This document shows positions 22,825 through 34,665 of a stretch of DNA of 64,000 nucleotides, in pieces. How positions within the stretch are numbered: the first letter of the stretch is position 1; every line of letters begins with the position of its first letter. The stretch lies in the NCBI GenBank assembly GCA_013115135.1, contig JABANP010000008.1, positions 310,001 through 374,000 of the forward strand, read 5' to 3'. Under the pieces are notes generated by a model, which made no database searches, was not told the origin of the DNA, and saw only the letters and a list, made by a program, of their open reading frames with translations. The stretch comes from Perkinsus olseni. Lineage: Eukaryota; Perkinsozoa; Perkinsida; Perkinsidae. The translations under genes were made by a program, and so were the position numbers.

Positions 22825-23098
22825 CAGTCGATCGATTCCTACTATCATATCCTCCCACCCTAATCGATGAGTTGACCTCGGAGTATCGAAGCTGGACCGA
22901 ACTGTTCGAGCCTGTCGATGCTTCTACCACTAACTGCGACATCTGCTGTTGCTTCGTTATTAACCGTACCATTTCTCCAGCATCAGCTCGTGTTCGTCAA
23001 TATTCCAGCCCTAAACGTGAGTCGCCTGCGTCATGAATTACGATGAACCCGTACTCTCACAGCGATGGTCGATTCTTTCAGTTTACTTTTCCGAATGA

Positions 23099-26000
23099 AT
23101 GCCTGGTGCTGAAAATCTTTCGAAACCTGAAGAAGAATTGCCACACAATCAGAGCGAAGGAGAATCGTATGACAGCTCAGAGCCTTCGGATGAGAATCTC
23201 TCCTCTGGAATGGATCAAAGCGCTCGTGACGGAGGCGAGGGAGACAGTGATAGCGATGGTGAGCTTTGCATACATGAGCATGCCCTGTTTCATCCAACCA
23301 TCGCAAGGATGATGTTTCCTAATATCAACTACCTTCTTGTCTTGTTCTCTCCCGTTAGGTGTTTATGAAGATTCTGGGAGCAGCGAGTCCTGTACCGAGT
23401 CGGGGTCTTCGACGGGCGAGGACGAACTGGCATCATCTATCGCTGGGGCACAGTTGGCCGAGACGGCCATCGCAGAGGCTGGTAGGTAGCTAACCCGATC
23501 GTCACGGTTTGCGGCTCCCGCTTTACTCTCCCCTCGTGGTCAGAGAAAGCATTGAGAGCCGCTCTGGAGAAGCTGAAGGTGATGCAGGAGAGAGCCGACG
23601 CTGCCGAAGCGGACTTAGATAGGGCCAAACAATGAAATAGAGAAGGTAAGGAACGCTCGGCAATGAGAAATTTTTTGGCTATGCTCATCGGGCCAATCCT
23701 AGGAGCGCTCGGAACGAGAGTATGAAACGAGGGCTCACGCAGAGGAGCTGCAGCAGGCCCGAGAAGCCGAGGGGAAAGCGAGGACAGAGGTGGGGTGCTC
23801 ACAGGAGAGCACACAGATCTTATGTAACTCTTGACAGCTTGAGAGGCTCGCAGCGACGCAGAGCACAGCCGCTGAGCTGGAAGCCGCCAAGCAAGAGACG
23901 GAGGCGTTGTCCCAGCGAGTTGAACAGTGGGAAGCATGGTAAGCCTGCTTCATGGACCTCTGTGGCGATTCGGAGGCGGAGAAGTGTGGCGGAAGGCTAA
24001 GAGGCTACTCAGGTATCGCGACAATTACGAGCAATCTTTGGGAGTGGTGCAAGCCAAGGTTGACCGTTTGAAGGCAACCTGGGACGAGTCTCTGCGAGGT
24101 TTTCGAGGGGGTTCTTTCGTCGAACTCGAGCAGTTCGTGGAGGAATCGCAAAGGTCAGGCTAGCGCCACACCAGCTCATACTGCCGGCCGTTCAAACTTG
24201 AGTCAGCGGCGCTAGATCTCTCTCCAGGTCACGAAAGCTTCTGCTTGGTGGTAAGTCGAGCCAGAGATTCCCTGGCACGGACGCGAGCTCGAGCACGCTT
24301 GGAAGATTTCAAGAAGCAGCTCGTATTGAGGTGAGCGCTGAGTACGAATCTGCATCCCGGCAATATGCGCCAGAGTGGGGTAGCTGCAGTGCTGAGTGAA
24401 ATCGCTTTCAGGCACGGCAGTTTGACCAATGCTTGGAGACAAAGTCTCGATGTTGAGGGAGAGGGGCGAATACCCTTCATGACGTTCTGTCGGACTGCAA
24501 GAGAGGTACGGTTCAAAGGAATAGTTGCTCGTATATAGTCCCGGCGGGGGTCGAACCCACGACCTATGGCTCATAAGACCATCGCTCTAACCACTGAGCT
24601 ACAGGACCGCGGATGCTAACGACGATCTTGTATGGCATTACGTTCGGTCAGCTCATGATTCACTCACTGTCCACAGCCTTTCCCGACGGTCTCAGATCGG
24701 ATTCGCTCGCAGCGTGAAACAGCTGTGGCGGCAGCTTGATGTGCGGCAAACTGGGTTCATCACTCTCCGCATCGCTTGATGAGGCGGCGGGCCACCATCT
24801 ACAGAGATTCCGCGAGGCTCTCGTTGAGAAGTGCGTGCGGGACACTGACGTAGCGATGAATCGGGCATTGACCCTCAGGTACGGTGGAATTTCCGAGGGT
24901 TGGGATGCCTTGGACCCTGCAGTGACAGGCTTGATAGCGGTAGCCGACTTCGCTAGCCGGTGCCGGGAGGTGCTCGAATTGAGCAATGGCAAGTGAGTAA
25001 CATCTGTACACTGTTCCCTGAGATTCTGATGAATTCAGGGAAGTAGCGACAATTTTGGATCTTGAGCGGGGTGGTATAGTCACATTAGAAGACATCGACC
25101 GGTCAGCCTTCGAGCGCTGGGTGCGCAGTGCTGCTGTTGGCGAGGCCTCGGTGAGTGCTTCTCCAGTTTGCCCATTCCCCTGCTGCCAGCTCCGTATGTA
25201 CTGTATAGGGAAGTGTTTCCTTCAAACTACTCCAGCGACTAGCCCGGCATCATCGCCTTGACTCCGAGACCTTGGGGCCCGAGGCATTCTCCCCCTCCAG
25301 GGGATCGATCAAGTTCCTGGCGCAGCTCCGTCGCGACTATGGTAGCAACAATCCCAGTTGCTCTGTTGCTCGGAGAAGAGCGCACCCCGTCAGGCACGCT
25401 GGGGCGGGCATGGTCGCTGGTGATGGATTCCTCGTCTAGGGGTTCGATCACCTTCCTCGGAGTTCGCTAGAGTCTGCCGTGCCATGGGGTATGAAGGCGG
25501 CGTGAAACCTCTCTGGTTGAGGCTCGGAGGTGGGTTTAGTAGAATGGCTGGCTGGCAACGCCCTTATGCATCAGGCGGGACGGGGCCGCTATTACTTGAC
25601 CATATCGACCCCGATGCCGCTGCGCTCATTGCGGACTTTAAGGGAGCACTTCGGCGGACAGCCGGATCTTTGGCAGCCGGCGTGGGTTTCTCCTCAACCC
25701 TGAGAGATAGTTGCCATCCATTTATTGTTAGTGGCGGAGGTGTATTGACCCAAAGGGTGGCGGCAGAGTGTCGTGGCGCGGCTGGTGTGAAGCTCTCCAT
25801 TCCCGGGGCAGATCCCAGCTCCCAGCACGCTTCAATGACGTTGAGGTAGAGAGCAGATCGGTGGACGGCGCTGATGCATCGTGGTCCTGGGCAGATCAGG
25901 GAACTGTTTGAACTATTCGACCCCGACCGCTGCGGCTTTGTCACATTGGAGGACGTGGATCGGCGGGAGTTCCAGGACGCGATACGGTCGGCCAGCACCT

Positions 26001-26895
26001 CCTCGAGTGGGGCAGATCACTTTTATGACGCCTCGCATTACCGCGTAACCCCCTCGCAGGTGCCCCTACAAAAGAGAGCTATGCCAAGACAGTGGAGATC
26101 CTGTCAACACTGCCGAGTCCCCCAGGCGACCGGGGACGACCTGGAACTGTACCCAGTGGAGCAATTCAAACAGGCGTTGGAGAGGAGCTTCGGAAGTGTT
26201 CTCAGAGTAAGCCCAAGAGGACGGCTCTCTGCGTTACCGAGATTGCTAGGCGTGGATACGGTGCTTCGATGAACACGGCACGACTAGGATAAGCTTCCCC
26301 TCATTTTGCGGCGTGGCGACAGCGTTTGGCTTCCCAGGTAAGACGCCGGTGTTGCATCGTCATGCAGGCCAGGTTCCTCAGGGAGACTGAAGCAGCTCTG
26401 GCTGCACCTTGGAGAGCTTCCTGAAGGTGGCATAACCCTTCAGTCTGTTGACCCGCAGGTCCCTCGCTCAGCATCCACGGTGAAGTTCCGATTGTAATTC
26501 TCAGGCTTACGATTTGATTATGAGGTTCCGGCAAGGCGTTGAAGCCAAGCATAGGAGCTTGGCCGAGGCTGTAGGCATCCTTTCCGGGAAGAGAATCCTC
26601 CAACTGAACCCCTTCTTCAGTGGATCACCTCCCTCCACTCCGATCCGCATGGCCGTGTGGATCCTGACGTCTTCATTTCTCAATGCGAACGAAGGGAACT
26701 GCTTGACGGCTTCACGAAGGCCGACGCCCAAATGCTGCTTCACGAGCTGTGTATCGGGGACACGGGAAAGCCTGAGTATCGTTGAGGTAGCGAGGCCGTC
26801 CAGGGGCACCAACCGCACACTTCTGTGTCAGTTGGACTCGCAAGCACTCGGCCCGTTCAAGGACCTACGCAAGAAGTTACTCAATTCACATGTCT
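23099..26895 (+). CDS. Large coiled-coil protein with EF-hand-like repeats
   Basis: The acidic Ser/Glu-rich start (MPGAENLSKPEEELPHN) is followed by an exon with SSIAGAQLAETAIAEAEK, coiled-coil exons KLKVMQERADAAEADLDR, EYETRAHAEELQQAREAEG and STAAELEAAKQETEALSQRV, then RDNYEQSLGVVQAKVDRL. Repeated EF-hand-like modules follow: LDVRQTGFITL near 24750, LDLERGGIVTLEDIDRSAF near 25060, SSSRGSITFL near 25430, FDPDRCGFVTLEDVDRREF near 25915, and HSDPHGRVDPDVFISQCE near 26650. They keep the D-x-x-x-x-G-x-(I/V)-x-L pattern, but most lack a full set of calcium ligands, so they may be structural. Introns are about 45-60 nt. A tRNA-Ile gene lies antisense between the coiled-coil and EF-like parts. It may be more than one gene. 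Confidence 0.5.
24536..24608 (-). tRNA. tRNA-Ile(UAU), solo copy
   Basis: Reverse complement of the array tRNA: 73 nt, anticodon TAT, T loop TTCGACC, with the AGGTC variable loop of array copy 3. Flanks do not match the 166-bp array unit, so only the tRNA body is shared. It sits antisense in a non-coding gap of the plus-strand coiled-coil/EF-like gene. Confidence 0.93.
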
Positions 26896-27201
26896 AACAA
26901 TTTATCAACAACTGCTGTTCACAAGTGTGGAATTGTGTTCTCCAGTTGGAGCGTGCCGGGATCGAACCGGGGGCCTTTCCCATGACAGCGCAGATGCTGA
27001 TAGCGGAAGGGTTAAAATTGCAGAACAAAACTCGCTTCGCTCCGCCCAAATTTTGCTTGCGTTCCCCCTTCTCTCCTCTAGTGAGAGCAGCGAGCCAGCG
27101 TGTGTGAGTTGCTATATTAACGGATTCTCTGAGCCGACCCATCTGCCCTCCTTTCCTCTCTGTCGTCTTAGTGTATCTGCTGCTGCTATTGGTGCTGTAG
27201 T
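26896..27201. other. Upstream region of dyskerin with a degenerate tRNA-like 3' half
   Basis: On the minus strand CCCGGTTCGATCCCGG plus an acceptor-like end (CACGCTCCA) lies at about 26946-26975, but no matching 5' acceptor or intact anticodon stem is found upstream. The region ends in a pyrimidine-rich stretch (27125-27185) just before the dyskerin ATG, consistent with a 5' leader or trans-splice acceptor context. Confidence 0.35.
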
Positions 27202-29409
27202 ATGGCTAAGACTAAGAAGGAAGCTGCCCCCGCTACTACTGCGGATGCCCAGAAATCCACGGATTGCGTGATAAAGCCTTCCAGCGTCAGCCCTCCGATT
27301 GACACTTCGAAGTGGCCCCTTCTGCTGAAGAACTACGACAGGCTAAACGTGCGTACCGGACACTACACTCCCTCTGCCCTTCGGCTGCTCCCCGCTCAAC
27401 CGGTAATGGCAACGGGGGGAAAGGGATAATAGCCGTTGGTGACGTGATGGGGCCTCGATGAATGGACACAGCCAGTCTGCTGTCGACCTCTCTATCAGCG
27501 TTCATAGTGAGGGATAGGCCTTAAGTGTGCCCCGCACACCTTGTAACGCTTCCATAAGCGTTGTGGCTGCCGTGATGGTGTCCCATAGCTATTTATCCTT
27601 GTTGCAGCCCTCTCGACCAGCACTTGCTCTACGGTGTCTGCAACCTCGATAAGCCGGTTAATCCCTCCTCCCATGAGGTTGTGGCCTGGATAAAGCGCAT
27701 CCTCAAGTGCGAGAAGACTGGTCACTCTGGTACTCTCGATCCCAAGGTAATTTCGATTCCCTCCTCTGGCCCTGTTCGCCATAGGGTCTCCCCCAATTTT
27801 AGGTCTCTGGCTGCCTCCTCGTCTGCCTCAATCGTGCTACTCGTCTCGTCAAGGCGCAGCAGGGAGCCGGAAAGGAGTAATACAGAGGGACCATCGTTTC
27901 TTGACGGGGTTCATTGGGTGGTATTCCCCAGGTACGTCTGCGTTGTGCGCTTCCATGCCGACCCCGGTGGAGAGGCCGCCATCGTCCGTGCTTTGGATCA
28001 GCTTACTGGTGCTCTCTTCCAGAGGCCTCCAGTCATCGCGGGTAGGATGTTCGGGAAACTCATAGAGATCGTTATGCCTCTTCCCTCAGCCGTGAAGCGT
28101 CAGCTCCGTATCCGTACCATCTACTGGTCTAAGCTCCTTGACTACGACGAGGAGAAGCATATGGCTGTCTTCCACGTCTCTTGTGAGGCTGGTAAGTCCT
28201 GTGTCCTTCCCGCTGTTAGTTTACACGATTCTTCTCGCCAGGTACTTATATCCGTACCCTCTGTGTCCATATGGGTCTCCTGCTTGGTGTGGGCGCTCAC
28301 ATGCAGGAGCTCAGACGTGTGAGGTCTGGAAACCTCGGAGAACAAGATCAGCTCATCACCATGCATGATTTGCTCGATGCTCAGTAGCCACCCGACCCTC
28401 CCGTCGGGCATCTCCTTCACTATGTCGCTTTGGCCAGGTATGTCTACGAGAGCTCCCGATCTGAGGAGTACCTCAGGCGCGCCATCATGCCTCTTGGTAA
28501 GTCATTTCTTTGCGAGTCTCAGTACTGTATCTCATTTCCTTCAGAGCGCATTCTTGTCGCCTACCCACGTATTGTTCTCAAGGACTCTGCCGTCAACGCC
28601 GTCTGCTACGGTGCTAAGTTGATGGTTGTTGGTGTAAGCGCCCTCATCCATTGAGGTGGCCTCCTTGATATGTCATCCCTCAGGTTCTTCGATTCGAGAA
28701 CGGTATCGAGGTTGGTAAGGACGTTGTCTTGATGACCACCAAGGGAGAGGCCGTCGCCCTCGGAATCGCTCAGATGACCACCGCTGTCATTGCGAGTGTT
28801 GATCATGGTGAGCATGAACCCTTGGACCATCCTCTTGGTGATTCCGTGGCCTCAGGTTGCGTGGCTACCATCAAGCGTGTCATCATGGAGCGTGACACCT
28901 ATGATTCTCGCTGGGGTTACGGCCCGAGGGCCTCTGAGAAGAAGAAGCTCATCCTCAACGGCAAGTTGGATGAGAAGGGAAGGTAGGTTCGTGTGGGGAC
29001 TCCATGATGAAGCTCATGGATTTACCTTACTCAGGCCCAACGAGAACACTCCTGAGTCCTGGCTCAAGCACGAGGGTATGATCCCCAAGCTTACTGGTTC
29101 CCCTGCTGAGAAGAAGGAGTCCCCCAAGGAGGAGTCCACTGAGGAGGAGCAAGAGCCTGTGAAGAAGGGTGAGATGAAATAAGTGACCAAGTGAGCTGCT
29201 ATCAAAACCGGTGTTCGATTCAGAGAAGAAGAAGCACCACAAGAAGCGTGCCGTAGAGGAAGTCGAGGAAGCCGAGGAGGCCGATGAAGAAGTAATCACG
29301 ATTGTCTTTTGCTTCGGTAGAGGATTATGCTGTCTACTGCCAGGCCGTCGAAAAGAAGAAGAAAAAGAAGAAGTCGAAGCACCATCATCACGACGAGGAT
29401 GAGGCCTAA
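27202..29409 (+). CDS. CBF5: Dyskerin/CBF5, H/ACA snoRNP pseudouridine synthase
   Basis: Isomerises uridine in rRNA, guided by H/ACA RNAs with NOP10, NHP2 and GAR1 in the nucleolus. A multi-exon model keeps frame: [15 protein letters not shown] (exon 1), [20 protein letters not shown] and [12 protein letters not shown] with the catalytic Asp of SGTLDP, then [63 protein letters not shown], a PUA-domain part with [18 protein letters not shown] and [36 protein letters not shown], and a Lys/Glu/His-rich tail (KKKHHKKR, then a last exon of Lys runs and HHHHDED). About nine introns, mostly 45-65 nt; the first is 27403-27607. Exon 1 carries one extra base after CCC at 27070-27072 +300 (that is, T at 27373) relative to the conserved family motif. 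Stop TAA 27407 is not used; the real stop is at 29407-29409. Confidence 0.95.
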
Positions 29410-29917
29410 GCCTTCTTCTTTGCTGCTTTCCCATCGCGGCTCACATGCCGCAACGTAAACTTCATCATCACATCCGTTGACTATGAGATCACAGCTTTCC
29501 TTTCACGTAATCAGCAGTCTAGCCTCTCTTCGGACACTACAACATTTGCTACTAACACAGCAGGATTGTCATCATCATTAGGAGTAACCGTTTCAGTAGC
29601 AGATTTCTCTTCTCCACTGAAGTTGACGTAATTGTTACATAGATTTACCAATATTGGTAGTTGGTGAGTTGGAAGTCGAGTTAACGTTTGCTATTGACTC
29701 GAGGTTTCTTCGATGATCGACGTAATTCACCAGGCTTGAGTTCGGCAGTTCGCGGGAGTGGACAGGTTACTCGGCTTGCTGTCGAAGTTCCCTGTGGGAT
29801 CACCCAAAAGCGAAATAGAGCATTAGGATAAAAGACCCACGAGTCGGTAAACAGAACGGAACGTCGCGATTTCACACAGGACCACTCAATCGTGACTCAC
29901 GCTACAGGAAAACGAGT
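29410..29917. other. Convergent intergenic region
   Basis: Lies tail to tail between dyskerin (plus) and the PUS7-like gene (minus). It is comparatively AT-rich, has no exon-like frame and no obvious structured RNA. Confidence 0.5.
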
Positions 29918-31760
29918 TCATAAGAAACAGATATCCGGAAACATGCGTGCTAGACTGAGCTCAACCTTCTTAGGCTCCTCGTCCGATTTGCGTAAAATCT
30001 GGTTACCGCAAACCTCCCGCATGGCGACATCAGGGTAGCTGCCTCGATCGAGTGTGAAGGAGACACGAAGGGCACCACCGTCGATAGGGTCGATGTACAC
30101 ACTACGGGCGAGGGAGACCAAGGGCCTGAACTCATCTATGGGGACGTCCGCCAGGTCTCTAACTTCGCGAAGCATCGGTATTATTGTTGAGTGAGCATCC
30201 ACGACACTCGTCGGTAAGGTAGGCTCATGGATGAGATTTAGAGGAAGGACGACATCCGACAAGGTAAAACTTCGAGCGTCCTCAGCGTCCTTGACCATGA
30301 TAGGTGTGTCCGAGCCAGGGGCCACGACGAGGTCACCCGGGAGAACATGACGGGAGAGACTGATACGGCGAGAAGCAAGGCCATTCCAGATCCATGAGAG
30401 GCCCGAACAGATGTAGCGACTAAAAAAGAGAGGATGATGAAACTGCCATACCACGAGGGAAGGGGTAAGTTGCCGAGCGGGAACCCTACCGGGAAGCTCC
30501 GCATGACAGGAACGCCTCCTTCCACGTCATCCCTGCGGAGAGGCTCTGGAGAATTTCAGTCGCCGTGTGGAATCTTTCTGGCAACAAGGCCGCACACACG
30601 ATGAAATCACCCCTGGAGAACCTAGTATGCAATAGCAATGACAAGAGAGGGCGCCGAAGATGCGCATCCCGCCACAGGCGCTCCATCCCCCGTACGCATC
30701 AAAGGCTCTCGCGGCGTCACCAGCGTTGTTATAACCCCGAGCAAAGAGAAAGCTGACTGCTTGACGGAAGTTGCCGGAGAGAGCCGCCAAACCGATGAGA
30801 TGGTCACGACAACGGGGATAGTCGAGGGCATGCAGGTCAAAGTAGTTCTGAGACAAGAAAGGACGGACGTGGGGTCACTCGGACGCGCCTACAACAAACG
30901 GAAACTGCTTGTAGCTAGCCTGTTTGACTCCATCGTATCCTCGTATGGGAGGCCTCTCGGGTTCCGGCGGCGAAACAAAAACCCCCTGATAAGCAACAGC
31001 AGATGACGTTTTTTCTAGATTCCCAGTGCGGCGTCCGAGCCTCTACGCTGCCTGCCTGACTCACATTTTCGACGGCTTTGCTTATACCGTCTAGGTCGAG
31101 CGGCGCCGGCCCCTGTGGATGGTTTTCTGGAGGCTGTGGATCGTTCAATACCGCAGGCCGCAGAGTGAACTCATAGCGGAAGCCGCTCGAGAGAGAAGCA
31201 TCGATTGGGTATCCTTGAACTGACACGTCGCCGATGTCGAATGTGCCTCCTCGAGCAGTGGAAGACTCTGAGAGACTCGGAGTGGGGGGGCGCAACACAC
31301 ACTCGGAAGATGCTTCACGGTACTGATTATGGCAGCCCTGGTGGAGCTCCACCGTGGGAGGACATGGTAAACCCATTCCTTCAGCGGTAGGGACACGACT
31401 TGGGTACATAGGGACGAGCGGTGGGGATTGCGGATGCTGCCCCAGCGTAGTGAATCCGGTCTGAAGAGCTGAAGACGATGAGAATAACCTTAGGTAGGAA
31501 AGCCAAGGTGGGAGCTGGTGTCTCACGAGTGCCCGGCGAGCACGGCTAAGACTCCCTCGAGGTCCATACCGGCTCGCGACACCGTGAAATGAACATATTG
31601 CTGCGCCTCAGAGGAAGCGAACTGAAAAGACAGGAGCAGAGGAAATGTAGAGAGAGAAAGCTCAGACAAGGAGACAGCTACTGGCGGAGTCGACTGATCG
31701 TCCGTAACTGCCGAGGGAAGAGTTGTCGAGGGTCTACTGCATCAGGATGAGACAACGAGT
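29918..31760 (-). CDS. PUS7/TruD-like pseudouridine synthase, possibly catalytically dead
   Basis: Family role: TruD/PUS7 enzymes make pseudouridine at a UNUAR-type site in tRNA and mRNA. Conserved landmarks in family order: QQYVHFTVSRAGMDLEGVLA near 31600 (the F-x-L-x-K-E-N-x-D-T strand region); LCTQVVSL near 31400 where the catalytic GTKDxRxxTxQxVS motif should be; DIGDVSV and SGFRYEFTLRPAV near 31230-31160 (family: LGDxxGNxFxIVLR); RDHLIGLAALSGNFRQAVSF near 30800; WNGLASRRI and HVLPGDLVV near 30400-30340 (family: WNxxASxRI...GDLV); and RVSFTLDRGSYPDVAMRE near 30060 (family: F-x-L-x-x-x-x-Y-A-T-M-x-L-R-E). The catalytic Asp position reads as His in the frame that fits the flanks. The 5' end is unresolved. 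Confidence 0.65.
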
Positions 31761-32680
31761 TGCGAAGCTTCACTGGTCGGCCCTGGATGATATCGCGGAC
31801 CTGAGCCATCCAGATACTGCGGATCGGTTGAGTGTCCAACGGGCAGCCAGAACCATTGGAGGTTACTGCAAAGTCTGGCCCACTGCAGAGGAGTAGATTG
31901 CTGAGGTGCTCCTGTGGCAGGGAATCCCGTAACGCTGCCTCTCGAGACCAACACCGTACCTAGCACATCTGCTATGATAAGCCCACTGCAAACAATGGCG
32001 GACCATAGGAAGGATTGGCCGTCTGCGAAGTAGTGGCCCTGCTATGTTGAAGCGTTTGTGGAGGAGCTGACGAGAAGCCATCGGACGGATTCGATAGATC
32101 ACGGCAGATGTTTAATCAAGACGACTAGGTTTCCGGGGAAGTTTGGAATTGGCCCGGCGGGTACGAGCTAGTGCGCTCGATAGAGCCCGTCTGAACCAGA
32201 GTTTCTAGACTAGTAGGTTTTCCTCTAGCAGGATCAGGCCTTTCACAGACGTCTCTAGTTCGCGACCTCGATGTGATCCACGCTTCTTCAGCTGCAGTCT
32301 CCCAACGTTTTCCCATTTCCGTTTTTCTCTCGTTCACGTCCGGCGATGTCCGGCAACGCACGTGTAGAGCATCACGAGGTTCACCCCTCAAAGCGGAACA
32401 TCACGATCTACCATCAGTCGAAGTTGGTGTTACTAGCTCAATGGAAGCATCCAGCTGACTCCGATCGCGCCCGTGGCAGTTAGTGTGGGAACGCAGCATC
32501 CAATGAAGCCTGCAAGCCAAGTAACGAACTGGCCCGATAAGCTCTACTCAGGCGGGTATCATGATCCGCGCGACCTCTCCAGGCAGGAGTGCCATACTCT
32601 GAACGTGAACACCGCAAGCATTGTGAAACACTGCATGAATATGGTGATGCGTCGGAAGGGACGAATTCGAGACCCGAGTA
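31761..32680. other. No gene recognised
   Basis: Minus-strand frames (for example 31742-31966 and 32125-32391) are open but show no family similarity and may belong to the N-terminus of the PUS7-like gene or be untranslated. Nothing structured is evident. Confidence 0.3.
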
Positions 32681-34446
32681 TCAGCCACTGTTAAAGACCG
32701 CTCGAAGTCGGTCTAACAGCTTCTGGGTGACGGGTGAACGATTGCTGCTACTTGCTGCCTTTGCCGCCTGTGTTAAAGAAACATCGTCCATGCTCTGGAG
32801 GAGCCTGCTGATGCTCTTCATGGTGACGTTATCTGGAAAGGCATGCTATTCATCACCAGAGGGTCGAAGCAATATTGTTCAACGCGAGCGGGTACATTAC
32901 CCATGCGCTTCTCTGTGATGTCAAGCAGCGCTTTGGTGGCCTCGGCACCGCAACCAGGCACCTGAATCAGGTGACCTGATGATGTTCAAATACCAACACG
33001 AATATCTTAGGAAGACAAGAAGTTGTGGGATGCGTTATACGCATGGACTTACTTGTCTCAGCATGGCCCCTGTTAGATCTCGAACTGTGGCGCCGACGGT
33101 CTTCGCGCATGATGATGCAAACGAATCGTAAGTGGTGGACTTATCTGAGCGATGACTATCAAGACTGTCCCAGAAGTTTATAAGGAGCGTTCGTGACACT
33201 GTTCTACCCTCATCCACCGGCTTCTGTCTGGCAATGACATTGTGCATTGCAGCCAGTAGTTTTGCTGAGTGGCGGACTGAAGGAGTGTTGACAACCTGCC
33301 ACCAACTGCTCGCCTCGCCACTGCCCAGGACTCGAGGATTCCTTACGCCAAAGCCTCCAATGATTCGAGTGTGGCAGAGAGCGGTGCGGAGTGTCGCGCT
33401 CGGGAGGGTCCTTGCGTGGCCATGGCTTCGCTCGACGTCTCCTTCGAGGAGGTAGAAAATGCGCCGTAAGGCGATGGCTCTGAAGTGTGGAGTAGATAAA
33501 GGGAGGAGGTGCGCATAGCAAGGGATGCTGAACCATGAAATGACAGAATATCATCGCATAGAGGAGGCCCAGCTCAGCGGCGGGTCGGTTGTAACGGCCC
33601 GTTACTAACGGATAAATCTGCTGAAGGACCGACTCGGCAGTGGAGTTGCTACTTGGATGCCAAACGGTATTTCTGTTCATCATATCGGCCATCAATTATC
33701 GAAGCACTCAGATCTTGCCACGTCTTGCGTTCACCTCCTACGCCGAAAACGAGCTCTTTGCCGTCAGTGGATCGCCGCATAAGCTGAAGAGGCCCTCGCT
33801 GACGACGCGAATTCAGTTCGCCTGAAGCACTCCTCACCCACAGGAAGTCAGTGATGGGGAGGCTCCGGGCCTCAGCGCGGATTCCGAGCGCAGAGAGTTC
33901 CTTCATCAAGGCACTCTCACGGACATCAACAAGCAAGACCGCCTCCCAAGGCCCTGGGATAGCTGGGCTGGGCTGAGGCTCCACCAGGCTAGCAAGAGGC
34001 TGGCTCCCAGCATACCGATACTGGGCGAGCTCGTTCTCCGGCACGGGAGCTCCCGTATATGAAAGCCTCCGACGTTTTCTGGTCTGAGCGGATTCACTCC
34101 CAGTTGTGCTGCACTGAATAGAGCTCAGCGCCGCTAACGGGAACTCGACAGAGGCCAATATGCGTTGGCCGAGGACCTCTCCAGCCTGTGTCAAGCAATA
34201 CTCCTTCTCGTTAGGAGCTTCCTGAGCAGGAGAATTCGGCCCATCTCGCCAATCGGTATGCTCAGAGATTACCAAAACGGAGAGTAAGCCTCGCTTCTCT
34301 AGAGATCTCAATGAGGCGGTGCTGACCGTCAGTGCGGCTGGAGAGGCGCTCACTTCTCGGTCCACCGATGAGAAGGATCGGACAACGTCTTGAATCGAGG
34401 AACAACAGGTCTGATGGCAGGGAGCACCGAGTGAGCGAGTGGCCAT
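32681..34446 (-). CDS. MUS81: MUS81, structure-specific endonuclease catalytic subunit
   Basis: Cuts 3'-flaps, replication forks and nicked Holliday junctions together with an EME1/MMS4 partner. The N-terminal winged-helix part has LTVSTASLRSLEKRGLL and YCLTQAGEVLGQRI. The ERCC4-type nuclease has WEAVLLVDVRESALMKEL, LPITDFLWV, then ERKTWQD (catalytic ERKxxxD) and LSASIIDGRYDEQKYRL, an intron of about 150 nt, AIALRRIFYLLEGDVE, LPSATLRTALCHTRIIGGFG, an intron with donor GTAAGG, VVNTPSVRHSAKLLAAMHNV, and TYDSFASSCAKTVGATVRDL. The helix-hairpin-helix end reads LIQVPGCGAEATKALLDITE and LLDRLRAVFNSG, stop at 32683-32681. Frame and splice phase agree across all these joins. The exact start is uncertain; an exon near 34600 (AESLRSLNRKQLS) does not join in frame. 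Confidence 0.9.
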
Positions 34447-34665
34447 CGAGAGCTCCTCCCAGGGCAGACAGCAAGCATCTATGGAGGAGAGTGCTTCACT
34501 GAGAGACGCGTTTCTTCATCATAACACAGAACTTACACTCAGCTGCTTCCGATTGAGGCTTCGCAGTGACTCTGCGGTGAGGCCATTTTGACTCAGCTGC
34601 AGGGAGAGTAGAATGCACCACTGAATGCTCCCTGTGAAGCAATGCCGACAATACTCAAACCGAGC

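Noticed and set aside
27403..27429. Dyskerin exon 1 reading on to the stop at 27427-27429
   Set aside because: GTAATG at 27403 is a good donor, and the following conserved block begins at 27608 in the right phase only after the intron 27403-27607.
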